Positions 1-7,386 of a DNA stretch of 21,370 nt are shown piece after piece; the first letter of the stretch is position 1; each line of letters opens with the position of its first letter. This DNA comes from a virus. The stretch spans positions 1-21,370 of the IMG/VR virus record IMGVR_UViG_3300010318_000073; one strand, 5' to 3'. Position numbers and translations under genes: made by a program. The notes under the pieces were generated by a model. It did not search any database. It had not been told where the DNA came from and was given only the letters and a program-made list of their open reading frames with translations.

Positions 1-1
1 T

Positions 2-1543
2 ACTACAGGTAAAGAACAACCAAAAACTGTAATGGGTTTTAATGTAAGAAGTAAAGAAGACAAAATTAAAGACAAAAAAGATCAAATCGCTCTAGCAAAA
101 CGTAATGCTCCTAAAAGTGGATTAACTACTAAAGATGTTCCGCAATTAGAAAAAGAACTTGCTGACTTAATGAAAGAAGCAGAAGGTATAAGCGGAGAAG
201 AAGAAGATAAATTCCACCGTGAGTTAGACAATCTAGTTCACAAAACATTTGGGCACAGTTCAGATGAAAAGAAAGATAATGGAAAATTTTCCGACAAACA
301 GATCAAAATGGCGTTTGGTGTACTTAATGATCCAAGATATCATCAAGGCAATTACAGTGGTGCAGTTGCTACAATCGAAAAGATTGCAAAAGGTTTATCA
401 AAACACCCTAGCGTTGCAAATGCATTAAAAAGAGCAAACGAAGATATTAACGAATACAAAACTGACAAAGTACAAAGTACTTACGATGAAATTATGAAGG
501 GCATTAGAAACCGTGGCCCTGCTGAAGAATCAGAAGTAGGAGATTATATTCCAAGTGGTATGACAGGCGAAGAGATTCGTAAACTAATTGATATGTTGGA
601 ACCTCAAGGATATGATAAAGAATTTTTATTAAAAGACCTTGCACCTATGATGGAATACGAAGGCCAAGTAGAACCAAGAGCACACACAATTACACTATCA
701 GGCGATTATGATCCTGAGCATGGAGTTAGTGAAAAAGATGCAGAAGATATAGAAAAACTTTTAGCAAGAGCAGGTATTAATGCAGATGTAGAACCAAGTG
801 AAGAAGCATTTGACAAAGTAATTGTTCATACTATGTCTGATAAACAAGCCGTTCTTAAAGTACTAGGTAATCTAGGAGAAGACGATGAACCTGCTACAGT
901 TTCATCGGGCAACAGTGTATTAGACAGATTAAGACTAATTGTTAAAGATAAGTCAAATGCTAAAGTACAATTAGATGATGGTGAACTAAGAGTTGACTTG
1001 TATACTGCAAGTGCTATTACTCAAGTATACGATAAAGTTAATGATGCTAACAAAGCCAAAATGGAAAAAATGATGAATACTAAAGAAGGATTAGTTAAAT
1101 TAACTAATGCAGTATTTGGAATTTTAAACAAAGGCAAAATGGGCGAATCTATGTCAGACAGTATTGGCAAAGATATTGAAAAAGGATTAAGTACTGACGC
1201 TATTATTGGCAAATATGCTAATAAACATACTGATAATACAGATGAAATTCGTAAAATTATCCAACGTAAAAAATGGGATAAGCGTATGAAAGAAAGACCA
1301 ATTACTATTAATCACTGGACTGAAAGTGTTATCGACGAAAACGTTTTAAATGCATACAGAGAATTAATTGAAAAAAGATTAAATGAAGCATATAACCCAG
1401 ATGCAGAAGCAAAGATGAATAAAAAAGATGCTAGGCAGAAAGCATTACAAGATATCCAAATGGATCCAAACACTGCAAAAGATCCAGAATTACGAAAAGA
1501 ATTAATCAAACGTAAAGCTCAACTCGATAAAACCGGAGAGTAA
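2..1543 (+). CDS. 3' part of a large Lys/Glu-rich phage protein (5'-truncated by window edge)
   Basis: The reading frame is open from base 2 to the TAA at 1541-1543, with no stop before the first Met codon at 32 and no ribosome binding site there, so the true start probably lies left of the window. The 503 residues after that Met are very rich in Lys, Glu and Asp and look mostly helical. A compact alpha/beta-looking segment near residues 220-270 carries the short motif ITLSGDYDP, and a second folded-looking part lies near 295-370. The C-terminal 70 residues are again charged helix. There is no signal peptide or membrane segment. I do not recognise a family. The neighbours and composition would suit a structural or head-associated protein, but that is only a guess. 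The gene abuts the next one, whose ATG begins one base after the stop. Confidence 0.8.
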   Translation, partial: TTGKEQPKTVMGFNVRSKEDKIKDKKDQIALAKRNAPKSGLTTKDVPQLEKELADLMKEAEGISGEEEDKFHRELDNLVHKTFGHSSDEKKDNGKFSDKQIKMAFGVLNDPRYHQGNYSGAVATIEKIAKGLSKHPSVANALKRANEDINEYKTDKVQSTYDEIMKGIRNRGPAEESEVGDYIPSGMTGEEIRKLIDMLEPQGYDKEFLLKDLAPMMEYEGQVEPRAHTITLSGDYDPEHGVSEKDAEDIEKLLARAGINADVEPSEEAFDKVIVHTMSDKQAVLKVLGNLGEDDEPATVSSGNSVLDRLRLIVKDKSNAKVQLDDGELRVDLYTASAITQVYDKVNDANKAKMEKMMNTKEGLVKLTNAVFGILNKGKMGESMSDSIGKDIEKGLSTDAIIGKYANKHTDNTDEIRKIIQRKKWDKRMKERPITINHWTESVIDENVLNAYRELIEKRLNEAYNPDAEAKMNKKDARQKALQDIQMDPNTAKDPELRKELIKRKAQLDKTGE

Positions 1544-1699
1544 ATGACTTATTGTCAAAACTGTGGACACAACTCGCACTGCGGAGCACCGCTATGGAGA
1601 GAAGAACGTGACTACGATGATGAGCCATATCAAATTAAAGTTTGCGAACATTGTAGATGTAAAGAATGCCAACCACTCAAAGACAACAACAAATCTTAG
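1544..1699 (+). CDS. Small zinc-ribbon-like protein, 51 aa
   Basis: This short frame starts with ATG immediately after the preceding stop and ends at TAG 1697-1699. It is packed with cysteines: C4-x2-C7, C13, then C34-x2-C37-x-C39-x2-C42, plus His9, His12 and His36. The N-terminal CxxC and C-terminal CxxCxCxxC pairs look like the two knuckles of a zinc ribbon or small zinc-binding fold. The upstream sequence cggagag provides a Shine-Dalgarno-like GGAG inside the end of the preceding gene. It overlaps the next gene by 34 bases. Such mini zinc-ribbon proteins are common in marine T4-like phages with no assigned role. Metal binding is inferred from Cys spacing only. Confidence 0.7.
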   Translation: MTYCQNCGHNSHCGAPLWREERDYDDEPYQIKVCEHCRCKECQPLKDNNKS

Positions 1700-2385
1700 A
1701 CAACTGTAGTCCTACAATACAACTTAAAAACTTTATATCTGAATCTGCACTAATACATTTATTAAATGTACATAAACATAGACCAGATTCAGCAAAAGTA
1801 TTTAAGAACACAGGACCTATTGCAAGTGCATTGCCAGATGCAGTTGATGGGCATTTCCAAGATATTATGCATAGAGTACAAGAAGTACTTGGTAAAAAGA
1901 TTAAGCCTTTTGGTGGCAACTACTTTGAAGTAAGGCAACCACATATACTACACAACGATGTTCCGCATGATACTAATATAATCCCTGGTAAATGTATTGT
2001 AATACCATTAGAAAAAGTTTATACTACATACCAGGTACCCAAAGACACGGATGCAAAGTTTTATATATTTGAACAAATGTATTTCGATAGACCCGTAAAG
2101 TGTTTTAAAAATAAACAGTCTGCAAGAATGTATGAAAAAGGAAACGAACCAATATTTTCGTATGAGGATGTTTACAATTTGCACGAAGATAACAGAGTGC
2201 CAGATATTGAAACAGGACATATGAAAAATGAATGGTTGGAAGGGTTCAGTGTTGAGACCGAATGTAATTGGGTACCTGGTGATGTAATTGTATTTGATTG
2301 TGCAAAATTACATTGTGCAAGTAATTTCTTAGCCAATGGCATTGAAGAAAAAACAGGATTAAGTATATTCACAGAATATGTATAA
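1666..2385 (+). CDS. 2OG-Fe(II) oxygenase-like protein
   Basis: The 239-aa product has the layout of an iron- and 2-oxoglutarate-dependent dioxygenase with a double-stranded beta-helix core. H96-N-D98 supplies the HxD half of the metal triad. A C-terminal segment reads VPGDVIVF, then LHCASNF with H216 as the distal histidine, then K229-T, which may take the place of the usual Arg that binds 2-oxoglutarate. The helical N-terminus and the PGD turn before the last strands suit the prolyl-4-hydroxylase/phytanoyl-type branch. The start at 1666 lies inside the preceding zinc-ribbon gene; the next in-frame Met is far inside the fold, so this start is favoured despite a weak ribosome site. Phage members of this superfamily are frequent in the ocean but substrates are mostly unknown; protein, nucleic-acid base or small-molecule hydroxylation are all possible. 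Confidence 0.72.
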   Translation: MPTTQRQQQILDNCSPTIQLKNFISESALIHLLNVHKHRPDSAKVFKNTGPIASALPDAVDGHFQDIMHRVQEVLGKKIKPFGGNYFEVRQPHILHNDVPHDTNIIPGKCIVIPLEKVYTTYQVPKDTDAKFYIFEQMYFDRPVKCFKNKQSARMYEKGNEPIFSYEDVYNLHEDNRVPDIETGHMKNEWLEGFSVETECNWVPGDVIVFDCAKLHCASNFLANGIEEKTGLSIFTEYV

Positions 2386-2393
2386 GGGTAATA

Positions 2394-3104
2394 ATGATAT
2401 ACACATTTGGGGATAGTTGGACTGCTAAATGGCAAGGGTATACTCCATGGCCAGAATTATTAAATCAAGAAACTAAAAATTTTGCGGCGGCTGGATCTAG
2501 TAATAAACAAATACTGGATCAAGTTGCTGAAGCAAGTTTACAATATCCTAATGAAAAAGTAGACGGTGTTGTAGTTGCATTTACAAGTATTGCTAGACTA
2601 ACAATTAATATGTCTATGAATATGGAATTGTGTATTGCACTAAATCCCGATTATCCATGGTACGAATCTTTACAAAAGAAAGTATTCGAAGAAGCCGGAT
2701 TAAGAAACTTGTTAAATCAAAGTTTTTATACATTTCATGCAATAGAATCTATAGTAAATCAAACGTGGAGTTGTAAAACTTATTTTATTCCTGTGTTTGA
2801 AGATTGTAAGTTTTGGCGAGAAAAGAAAAACTTCTTACCACACAGTTTAATCAATTTACTACACAATAAAGAAAAAGGCAGGTACTTTATGTATGATTGT
2901 CCTGTGTATGAATTTGGCTATATGCAAGATGCAAATAAAAACGGACAAGAATGGTTAGACAAATATATCGATAACAATTGGCGTAAAGCACATTTTGAAC
3001 GCAGTGATTATACTATGACTAGCGAATTATTTGATAATACACAACATCCTAACCAACAAGGGCATCATGTATTAGCAAAATATTTTAATAGCATTTTGAA
3101 CTAA
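2394..3104 (+). CDS. SGNH/GDSL-type hydrolase-like protein
   Basis: The 236-aa protein opens with the block I signature FGDSW (Ser8 as nucleophile) directly after a first beta strand. AAAGSSN follows (Gly34, block II oxyanion position), and near the C-terminus comes block V, D214 and H218 in DNTQHPNQQGH, which gives the catalytic Asp/His. A canonical block III GxND is not obvious: the equivalent strand reads AFTSIAR. The oxyanion asparagine may therefore be missing or displaced. SGNH enzymes are esterases, lipases or carbohydrate deacetylases; phage versions often trim or decorate surface polysaccharide or sit on virions. No signal peptide is visible. The AAGGGT eight bases upstream serves as the ribosome site. 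It follows the oxygenase gene by 8 bases. Confidence 0.72.
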   Translation: MIYTFGDSWTAKWQGYTPWPELLNQETKNFAAAGSSNKQILDQVAEASLQYPNEKVDGVVVAFTSIARLTINMSMNMELCIALNPDYPWYESLQKKVFEEAGLRNLLNQSFYTFHAIESIVNQTWSCKTYFIPVFEDCKFWREKKNFLPHSLINLLHNKEKGRYFMYDCPVYEFGYMQDANKNGQEWLDKYIDNNWRKAHFERSDYTMTSELFDNTQHPNQQGHHVLAKYFNSILN

Positions 3105-3107
3105 ATA
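3101..3107 (+). promoter_or_regulatory. T4-late-like promoter element CTAAATA
   Basis: CTAAATA overlaps the stop codon of the SGNH gene and ends 5 bases before the ATG at 3113. It differs by one base from the ATAAATA-type late element of T4-like phages. The word also recurs in other gene gaps of this window. If it is used, the start site would fall almost on the start codon and the transcript would be leaderless, so its role is uncertain. Confidence 0.35.
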
Positions 3108-3112
3108 CTAAT

Positions 3113-3841
3113 ATGAAGTACAGAGAAATACTACCAGCAAACGAAGGTATACAATATCACCTTACTAATAATCTTCCGCTACACGAATCAGTGTTTCGTA
3201 TGGGCAGTGACGAGTATTTTAGAATGTTTAGTGATGCAAGAAAAATGTATAATGAAGGTAAGTTAAAAGACTTACATTGGTTTGATGAAGAGATTTTAAG
3301 AGATACACTACTCGGCGAATGGACAGAAACTAGATGGGGCAAAGTTCCTCTAGACATGATTATTGATGAAGAGAACCATACGGCATTTATTGAAGGTACG
3401 TTGACAAAAGCACAAATTAAAAAACGTGATAAACTTGCTGATAAAATGCCAGACAAAGAATTCAAAAAACGCTATGGAGATGATTGGGAGGCTGTAAAAT
3501 ATGGAGCCGCAACAAACATAGTTAAAGGCGAAAGTATCGAAGAAGCAGAGTATAGAGGCAAGACGGTAGACCTTAATAAACCAAAACGTGGTGGTAGTAA
3601 AAAGTTCTATGTTTACACTAAGAATCCAAAAACAGATAATATAGTAAAGGTCGAGTTTGGTGCAGAAGGCGGTGGAGGTAATTTAGCAGTTAAACTAAAA
3701 GACCCTAAAGCAAAAGCAAGTTTTGCCAGTAGACACGATTGCGAAAATAAAAAAGACAAAACCAAAGCAGGCTATTGGAGTTGTCGTTTACCACGTTATG
3801 CAAAAAGTTTAGGATTAAGCGGTGGCGGAACTTGGTGGTAA
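3113..3841 (+). CDS. Probable phage structural protein with C-terminal Cys/aromatic module
   Basis: The 242-aa product has two parts. Residues 1-150 form an acidic, helical region ending in a segment of the type KRDKLADKM...FKKRYGDDW, a pattern I associate with marine T4-like structural proteins. Residues about 160-242 form a compact basic module with KKFYVYTKNPKT, a Gly-rich turn, a repeated KDPKAKASF and HDC210ENKKDKTKAGYWSC224RLPRY, ending in GGGTWW. The two cysteines and conserved aromatics look like a small folded domain reused at the C-terminus of several phage proteins. The N-terminus MKYREIL is faintly reminiscent of a capsid-targeting leader, but no clean cleavage site follows it; LHE at residues 23-25 is the nearest. 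No ribosome site precedes the ATG. Function is unknown; a virion role is inferred. Confidence 0.72.
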   Translation: MKYREILPANEGIQYHLTNNLPLHESVFRMGSDEYFRMFSDARKMYNEGKLKDLHWFDEEILRDTLLGEWTETRWGKVPLDMIIDEENHTAFIEGTLTKAQIKKRDKLADKMPDKEFKKRYGDDWEAVKYGAATNIVKGESIEEAEYRGKTVDLNKPKRGGSKKFYVYTKNPKTDNIVKVEFGAEGGGGNLAVKLKDPKAKASFASRHDCENKKDKTKAGYWSCRLPRYAKSLGLSGGGTWW

Positions 3842-4124
3842 TATACTTCCTGAAGTAGACAATCCTTTTGTAGAAGTTGTACAGTCTAATAACAAACGTA
3901 TCAGAACATTTCCAGCAGAAGTATGGCCAGAAGATTTAGTATGGCACAGAGACGCTGAAGATCGTACTGTTAAAGTTATTAGCAGTGATGGTTGGAAATT
4001 ACAAATGGACAACGAACTGCCTAAAGACTTAGTAATAGGCGATACGCACTTTATTCCTAAAAAAACATATCATAGAATAATAAAAGGTTCTGGCGAACTT
4101 ATTGTAGAGATTATAACTAAATAG
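3822..4124 (+). CDS. Small cupin-like protein (GTG start)
   Basis: The 100-aa frame begins with GTG at 3822, inside the last 20 bases of the preceding gene. AGGA at 3811-3814 gives a good ribosome site 7 bases upstream, and the in-frame TAA at 3816 rules out any earlier start. The sequence is a run of short beta strands with WHRDAEDR, then GWKLQ, then IGDTHFIPKKTYHR and a terminal LIVEI strand. The His before the acidic pair, the GD-x-FIP turn and the TYHR strand resemble a minimal cupin barrel with possible metal-binding His residues. Such small cupin-like proteins occur in marine phages without assigned substrate. The cupin call rests on motif layout only. Confidence 0.65.
   Translation: MAELGGNILPEVDNPFVEVVQSNNKRIRTFPAEVWPEDLVWHRDAEDRTVKVISSDGWKLQMDNELPKDLVIGDTHFIPKKTYHRIIKGSGELIVEIITK
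4117..4123 (+). promoter_or_regulatory. T4-late-like promoter element CTAAATA
   Basis: CTAAATA ends at the last codon of the cupin-like gene, 35 bases before the ATG at 4159. This distance leaves room for a short leader that contains the AAGGA ribosome site. It matches the CTAAATA at 3101 exactly and resembles the late element read by the gp55/gp33/gp45-modified polymerase in T4-like phages. Confidence 0.45.
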
Positions 4125-4158
4125 TAATACATAATAATTAAATTATAAGGATTTGTGT

Positions 4159-4800
4159 ATGGCCTTTTTAGTTCATAACTTACCCCCTATTGATGTATGG
4201 GTTAAAAAAGAATATCTGTACGATTTAGAAAAGGGTCACGGTGAACTAACTCCGGGCCTTTGGATCTCAGTTAAAAGTGTAGAGGGTAAAGCATTATACT
4301 TCGAAACACTGTTAACTGAATATGGAGCACTATATGATAAACTTCCTATTAGTGCATTCGTTTGGAAAAAAGATTTCAGCACGGAAGACCAACTGCCACT
4401 AGACACTTTGCAGATTTGGGATTGCTTTGATTATGATATTGCAGTAATTAAAAAGCCGATGCTTTGCGATTGTGAATTCTTTGGCAAGGATAAAAAAATG
4501 CACAAAGGTGAGTACCTCTTTACAATAGATAACGCACATAGAGATAGGGTCTATTTAAATCAGAATTTATCCGAACATGATCCAGAGCACAAATCCTTTA
4601 ATATATTAAAGTTAGACAATGGACAATTTGCGGCACAACCTAATAATAGAATTGTGTTTACTGATCAAAGTTTAATACCTACAAAACGTTTAATGCCAGA
4701 TTTTAAAGTTTGTACACAAAACTATACAGTTGAAAACACACCTAAATGGAGTGTAGGACACACTGATGAGTGGAACTACAAAGACGAATCCGAACAATAA
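4159..4800 (+). CDS. Conserved-type phage protein of unknown function
   Basis: The start chosen is ATG 4159, preceded by AAGGA at 4147-4151; a TTG six bases earlier is possible but less well placed. The 213-aa protein is soluble, acidic and rich in aromatic residues. It has alternating strand-like segments such as GLWISVKSV and SAFVWKK, an internal CDC pair (MLCDCEF), and KGEYLFTIDNAH near the middle. There are no membrane segments, no signal peptide and no catalytic motif that I recognise. A possible late element lies upstream, and its stop overlaps the start of the radical SAM gene by one base (TAATG), so the two are translationally coupled. I cannot assign a function. Confidence 0.68.
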   Translation: MAFLVHNLPPIDVWVKKEYLYDLEKGHGELTPGLWISVKSVEGKALYFETLLTEYGALYDKLPISAFVWKKDFSTEDQLPLDTLQIWDCFDYDIAVIKKPMLCDCEFFGKDKKMHKGEYLFTIDNAHRDRVYLNQNLSEHDPEHKSFNILKLDNGQFAAQPNNRIVFTDQSLIPTKRLMPDFKVCTQNYTVENTPKWSVGHTDEWNYKDESEQ

Positions 4801-5936
4801 TGAACGATAAGTATTGCCATCATATTGAGCATGGTTTAGCCTATGACGTAAATGGTCGAACTGCACCTTGTTGTCAGTTTAGAGGCAATGATGATCCTAC
4901 TTTTATAAAACCTGACGATTATTTTCAAAGTGATTGGTTAGCAAACATTAAACAACAGATGTACAACGGTGAGGAAATTGAAGGCTGTCAACGTTGTTAT
5001 AAAGATGAAGCAATTAGTGGAAATAGTTACAGAACAAGCACCAATCAATCACAAGAAAAAAAATTACATTTTACTTATAGTAATATTTGTAATAAGTCGT
5101 GTAATGTTTGTAGGCCACAAAGAAGTCATTTAGTTGGTTTAGATTATAAAAAAGTTTTAGAAAAAGACCCTGACAATTATTTTATGCAGGAAAAATTTAA
5201 AAAACAAGAAAATACAGCAAAAATTGTTCAAAGCGGAAAATTAAAATTAGAAAGTATTGTTGACTGGGTAGCACAAAATAAATTTAAAAATGTTATACAT
5301 AGATTTAATCTAATAGAGTTTGACGGTGGTGAACCTTTTATGCATCCAGAATTACATAAGATGTTTGATATGTTACTAGAGGAAAACTATCAAGGTCAGT
5401 TAGTAATAACATCTAATGGTAGTGTAAATGTTGATTATTTAGAAAAATTAAAACAGTTTAACAAAGTTAAAATACGATTAAGTATTGACGGTGTATATGA
5501 TTTATATGAAGTTGTAAGACCTCCACATAAATGGGATTGGTTAGTAGAAAAAGTAAACTTAATAAAACAATACAAGAATATAGAATTAGGAGGTAGTGCA
5601 GTTATTCATGTGTTTAATGTACACCAACTTTCAGATATGATATTAGAATTTGAAAAATTAGGATTTAATAAAATAAGTTTAAATCCTTTAGGGCAACAAG
5701 AATATTTACACGCATCATTATGTCCTGAAGAAGTATTACAAGATAGTATAAAACAAATAGAAAATATAGATTCACAAAGATACAGTAAAGTTATTAATTA
5801 TTTAAAAGGTTGTATTAGTAAAACTGTTACTACAGAACAAGTAAAACTATTTCATGCTTATATAGACTCATTTGGTCCTGTTAAGAACATTAACTATCAG
5901 CAATATATTCCATGGAACTTCGAGTTGATAAAGTGA
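4800..5936 (+). CDS. Radical SAM protein with N-terminal twitch-like Cys cluster
   Basis: The start is taken as ATG 4800 (TAATG overlap with the preceding stop), although a GTG thirty bases upstream is in frame. The 378-aa protein carries the radical SAM [4Fe-4S] motif C97-NKS-C101-NV-C104 after a first strand, then DGGEPFMHP (about 175-183), which binds S-adenosylmethionine, then an ITSNG strand and a later RLSIDG strand. This is the usual partial TIM barrel. The first 70 residues hold C6, C24-C25, C63 and C66 in the pattern of an auxiliary-cluster (twitch/SPASM-like) region: APCCQF, then GCQRCYKDE. Related proteins are frequent in cyanophages and pelagiphages, and none that I know of has a defined substrate. 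It is too long, and wrongly organised, for QueE. It may act on a peptide or protein. Confidence 0.85.
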   Translation: MNDKYCHHIEHGLAYDVNGRTAPCCQFRGNDDPTFIKPDDYFQSDWLANIKQQMYNGEEIEGCQRCYKDEAISGNSYRTSTNQSQEKKLHFTYSNICNKSCNVCRPQRSHLVGLDYKKVLEKDPDNYFMQEKFKKQENTAKIVQSGKLKLESIVDWVAQNKFKNVIHRFNLIEFDGGEPFMHPELHKMFDMLLEENYQGQLVITSNGSVNVDYLEKLKQFNKVKIRLSIDGVYDLYEVVRPPHKWDWLVEKVNLIKQYKNIELGGSAVIHVFNVHQLSDMILEFEKLGFNKISLNPLGQQEYLHASLCPEEVLQDSIKQIENIDSQRYSKVINYLKGCISKTVTTEQVKLFHAYIDSFGPVKNINYQQYIPWNFELIK

Positions 5937-5942
5937 TAAATA
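5936..5942 (+). promoter_or_regulatory. T4-late-like promoter element ATAAATA
   Basis: GATAAATAA follows the radical SAM stop and lies 24 bases before the ATG at 5967, with AGGA (5954-5957) as ribosome site between them. ATAAATA is the core of the T4-type late promoter, which suits the suspected virion protein downstream. Confidence 0.5.
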
Positions 5943-5966
5943 ATTTATAATATAGGATAAAGCATA

Positions 5967-7034
5967 ATGCGAGCCAAACAATTTATTAGAGAATACACAG
6001 ATTTAGAGACTGCTAAAAAAGAAATACTTGCCAGTATTAGTCAAATTGATCCTAATACTGATGATGAAGATGCTAAAAAGCAGGCTGAACAAGTCCTTGA
6101 TAAAATCTATACTGTTCTAAATAAGAACAAAGTATTGGATCGATTCACGTCAGTACTACCATCCGTATTAAAAGACGAATATAGCGATACCGAAATTCTA
6201 AAAATTGCAGGCGAAATTGCTAAGGCTCCTTTATCATATGCAGAAAAAATGAAATTTACTGATAACTTGGCTAGTAACAAAGTTATTAATCCTAAAGTAT
6301 TAATAACTCCTGGTACTTACACTATTGACAAACTATGTTTTGATAGTGCAGTTAACAAAGAAGTATTCTTACATTTAAGAAGTTACGGCGTGGGTAAACT
6401 TATGAAAGGTCCAATGGAACACGCATTGGCTATTTTAAGTTCAACTATTACTATTAAAGGCAAAGGAGATGTTACCGTAGGTAATATTCCTGTAGAAGTA
6501 AAAGCCGCTATAGGAGATAAAAAAGGATCTGGTGGCGGACGTTTTGGCGAAACAGGTGCAGTTCCTAGCAGAGAAAAAATGTTAGAAATAGTTACAAGTG
6601 ATCCAAAAATGAAAGGTCCTGTTGAAGAATTTTTAGCAAATCAAAATAGTATGAATATCGAAACATTTACCAACATTGCCAATTCGGCATTTAAAGGCGA
6701 TCCAGCAGGTAAGAAGAAATTAGGACAAGCAGTATTTAAAGAAATATTTGGTACATTTGGAGAAAGTGTTGCCACTGCATTTGCGAAAGATAATGCAGAT
6801 CCTAATGATGTAAGAAAAGCGTACATCAGAGCAAACTTTGATTGGTATAAAGCATCCGATCAAGGTGGTGCATGGCAAGTACTAGTAGGTATTAGTATGC
6901 CAGATAATTCTGTAGGTGTTATGAAAACGGGTGATGATTTTGATAAAGTAACTACTGCTAAAAAGAATCCGGCAATTATTACAACTGGAAAACCGCAAGA
7001 AATGTTATTCCAGTTCAATCCAAAACTTTCATAA
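5967..7034 (+). CDS. Putative capsid-targeted PD-(D/E)xK nuclease
   Basis: The 355-aa product begins MRAKQFIREY, which strongly resembles the capsid-targeting leader of T4 internal head proteins: a basic start, then Phe-Ile-x-Glu. T4 gp21 protease cuts after such (Leu/Ile)-x-Glu sites, here after Glu9. A helical region of roughly 130 residues follows. Then comes a likely nuclease core: E151 in a helix (GPMEHALAIL), a strand with GD168V, and VE177-V-K179 in the next strand, the E...GD...ExK layout of the PD-(D/E)xK superfamily. A Gly-rich basic loop follows (GSGGGRFG). The remaining residues form an alpha/beta region with no motif I know. A late-type promoter element precedes it. My reading is that it is packaged in the head and injected with the DNA to act on nucleic acid early in infection. 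Leader and fold are visible; the injection role is inferred. Confidence 0.68.
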   Translation: MRAKQFIREYTDLETAKKEILASISQIDPNTDDEDAKKQAEQVLDKIYTVLNKNKVLDRFTSVLPSVLKDEYSDTEILKIAGEIAKAPLSYAEKMKFTDNLASNKVINPKVLITPGTYTIDKLCFDSAVNKEVFLHLRSYGVGKLMKGPMEHALAILSSTITIKGKGDVTVGNIPVEVKAAIGDKKGSGGGRFGETGAVPSREKMLEIVTSDPKMKGPVEEFLANQNSMNIETFTNIANSAFKGDPAGKKKLGQAVFKEIFGTFGESVATAFAKDNADPNDVRKAYIRANFDWYKASDQGGAWQVLVGISMPDNSVGVMKTGDDFDKVTTAKKNPAIITTGKPQEMLFQFNPKLS

Positions 7035-7042
7035 AATAACGG

Positions 7043-7069
7043 TTGACTTCACATTTATAATCGTATAAA
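7043..7069 (+). promoter_or_regulatory. Probable sigma70-type promoter for dsbA
   Basis: TTGACT (7043-7048) is followed by TATAAA (7064-7069) with a 15-base spacer, somewhat short. An alternative -10, TATAAT at 7056-7061, is too close to this -35. It sits in the 76-base gap before the DsbA gene, whose AAGGAG ribosome site is near 7100. The TTGACT matches the -35 of the promoter at 10790. Confidence 0.5.
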
Positions 7070-7110
7070 CTAACAACAATCAATATATCAATTACGAACA
7101 AGGAGTTCAC

Positions 7111-7386
7111 ATGAGTGCAGATAAGGTTTTTAACTCTGAGGAAAAAGCAAAACTAACTCAGGTAATTAACGAAGGTATTAGCGTAATGCAAGAAGTCGAA
7201 GACTTAAACGAAGGTCTTAACGACACAGTAAAAGCAATCGCAGAAGAAATGAGCATTAAGCCTTCAGTTCTAAAGAAAGCAATTAGAACTGCTCACAAAG
7301 GAAACTTCCAAGAAAATGCAGATGATTACGGTTCACTAGAAAATATTCTAGCAACAGTAGGTAAAATTGCTGGAAGCAATAATTGA
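7111..7386 (+). CDS. dsbA: DsbA-like double-stranded DNA-binding, late-transcription protein
   Basis: The 91-aa product is close in length to T4 DsbA (about 89 aa) and has the same plan: an acidic helical N-terminal half with FNSEEKAKL and a long Glu-rich helix, then KAIAEEMSIKPSVLKKAIRTAHKGNF. The latter resembles a helix-turn-helix (helix, IKPS turn, basic recognition helix). In T4, DsbA binds double-stranded DNA near late promoters and assists late transcription. A promoter candidate and a strong AAGGAG ribosome site precede it. Its TGA stop overlaps the TTG start of the next gene. I recognise the family with fair confidence from the C-terminal half; no biochemical role is shown by the sequence alone. 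Confidence 0.75.
   Translation: MSADKVFNSEEKAKLTQVINEGISVMQEVEDLNEGLNDTVKAIAEEMSIKPSVLKKAIRTAHKGNFQENADDYGSLENILATVGKIAGSNN

Noticed and set aside
4800-5936. Radical SAM protein as QueE of the 7-deazaguanine pathway.
   Set aside because: It is about 130-170 residues longer than QueE, has an N-terminal auxiliary Cys region and a GGEP/SPASM-twitch organisation unlike QueE.
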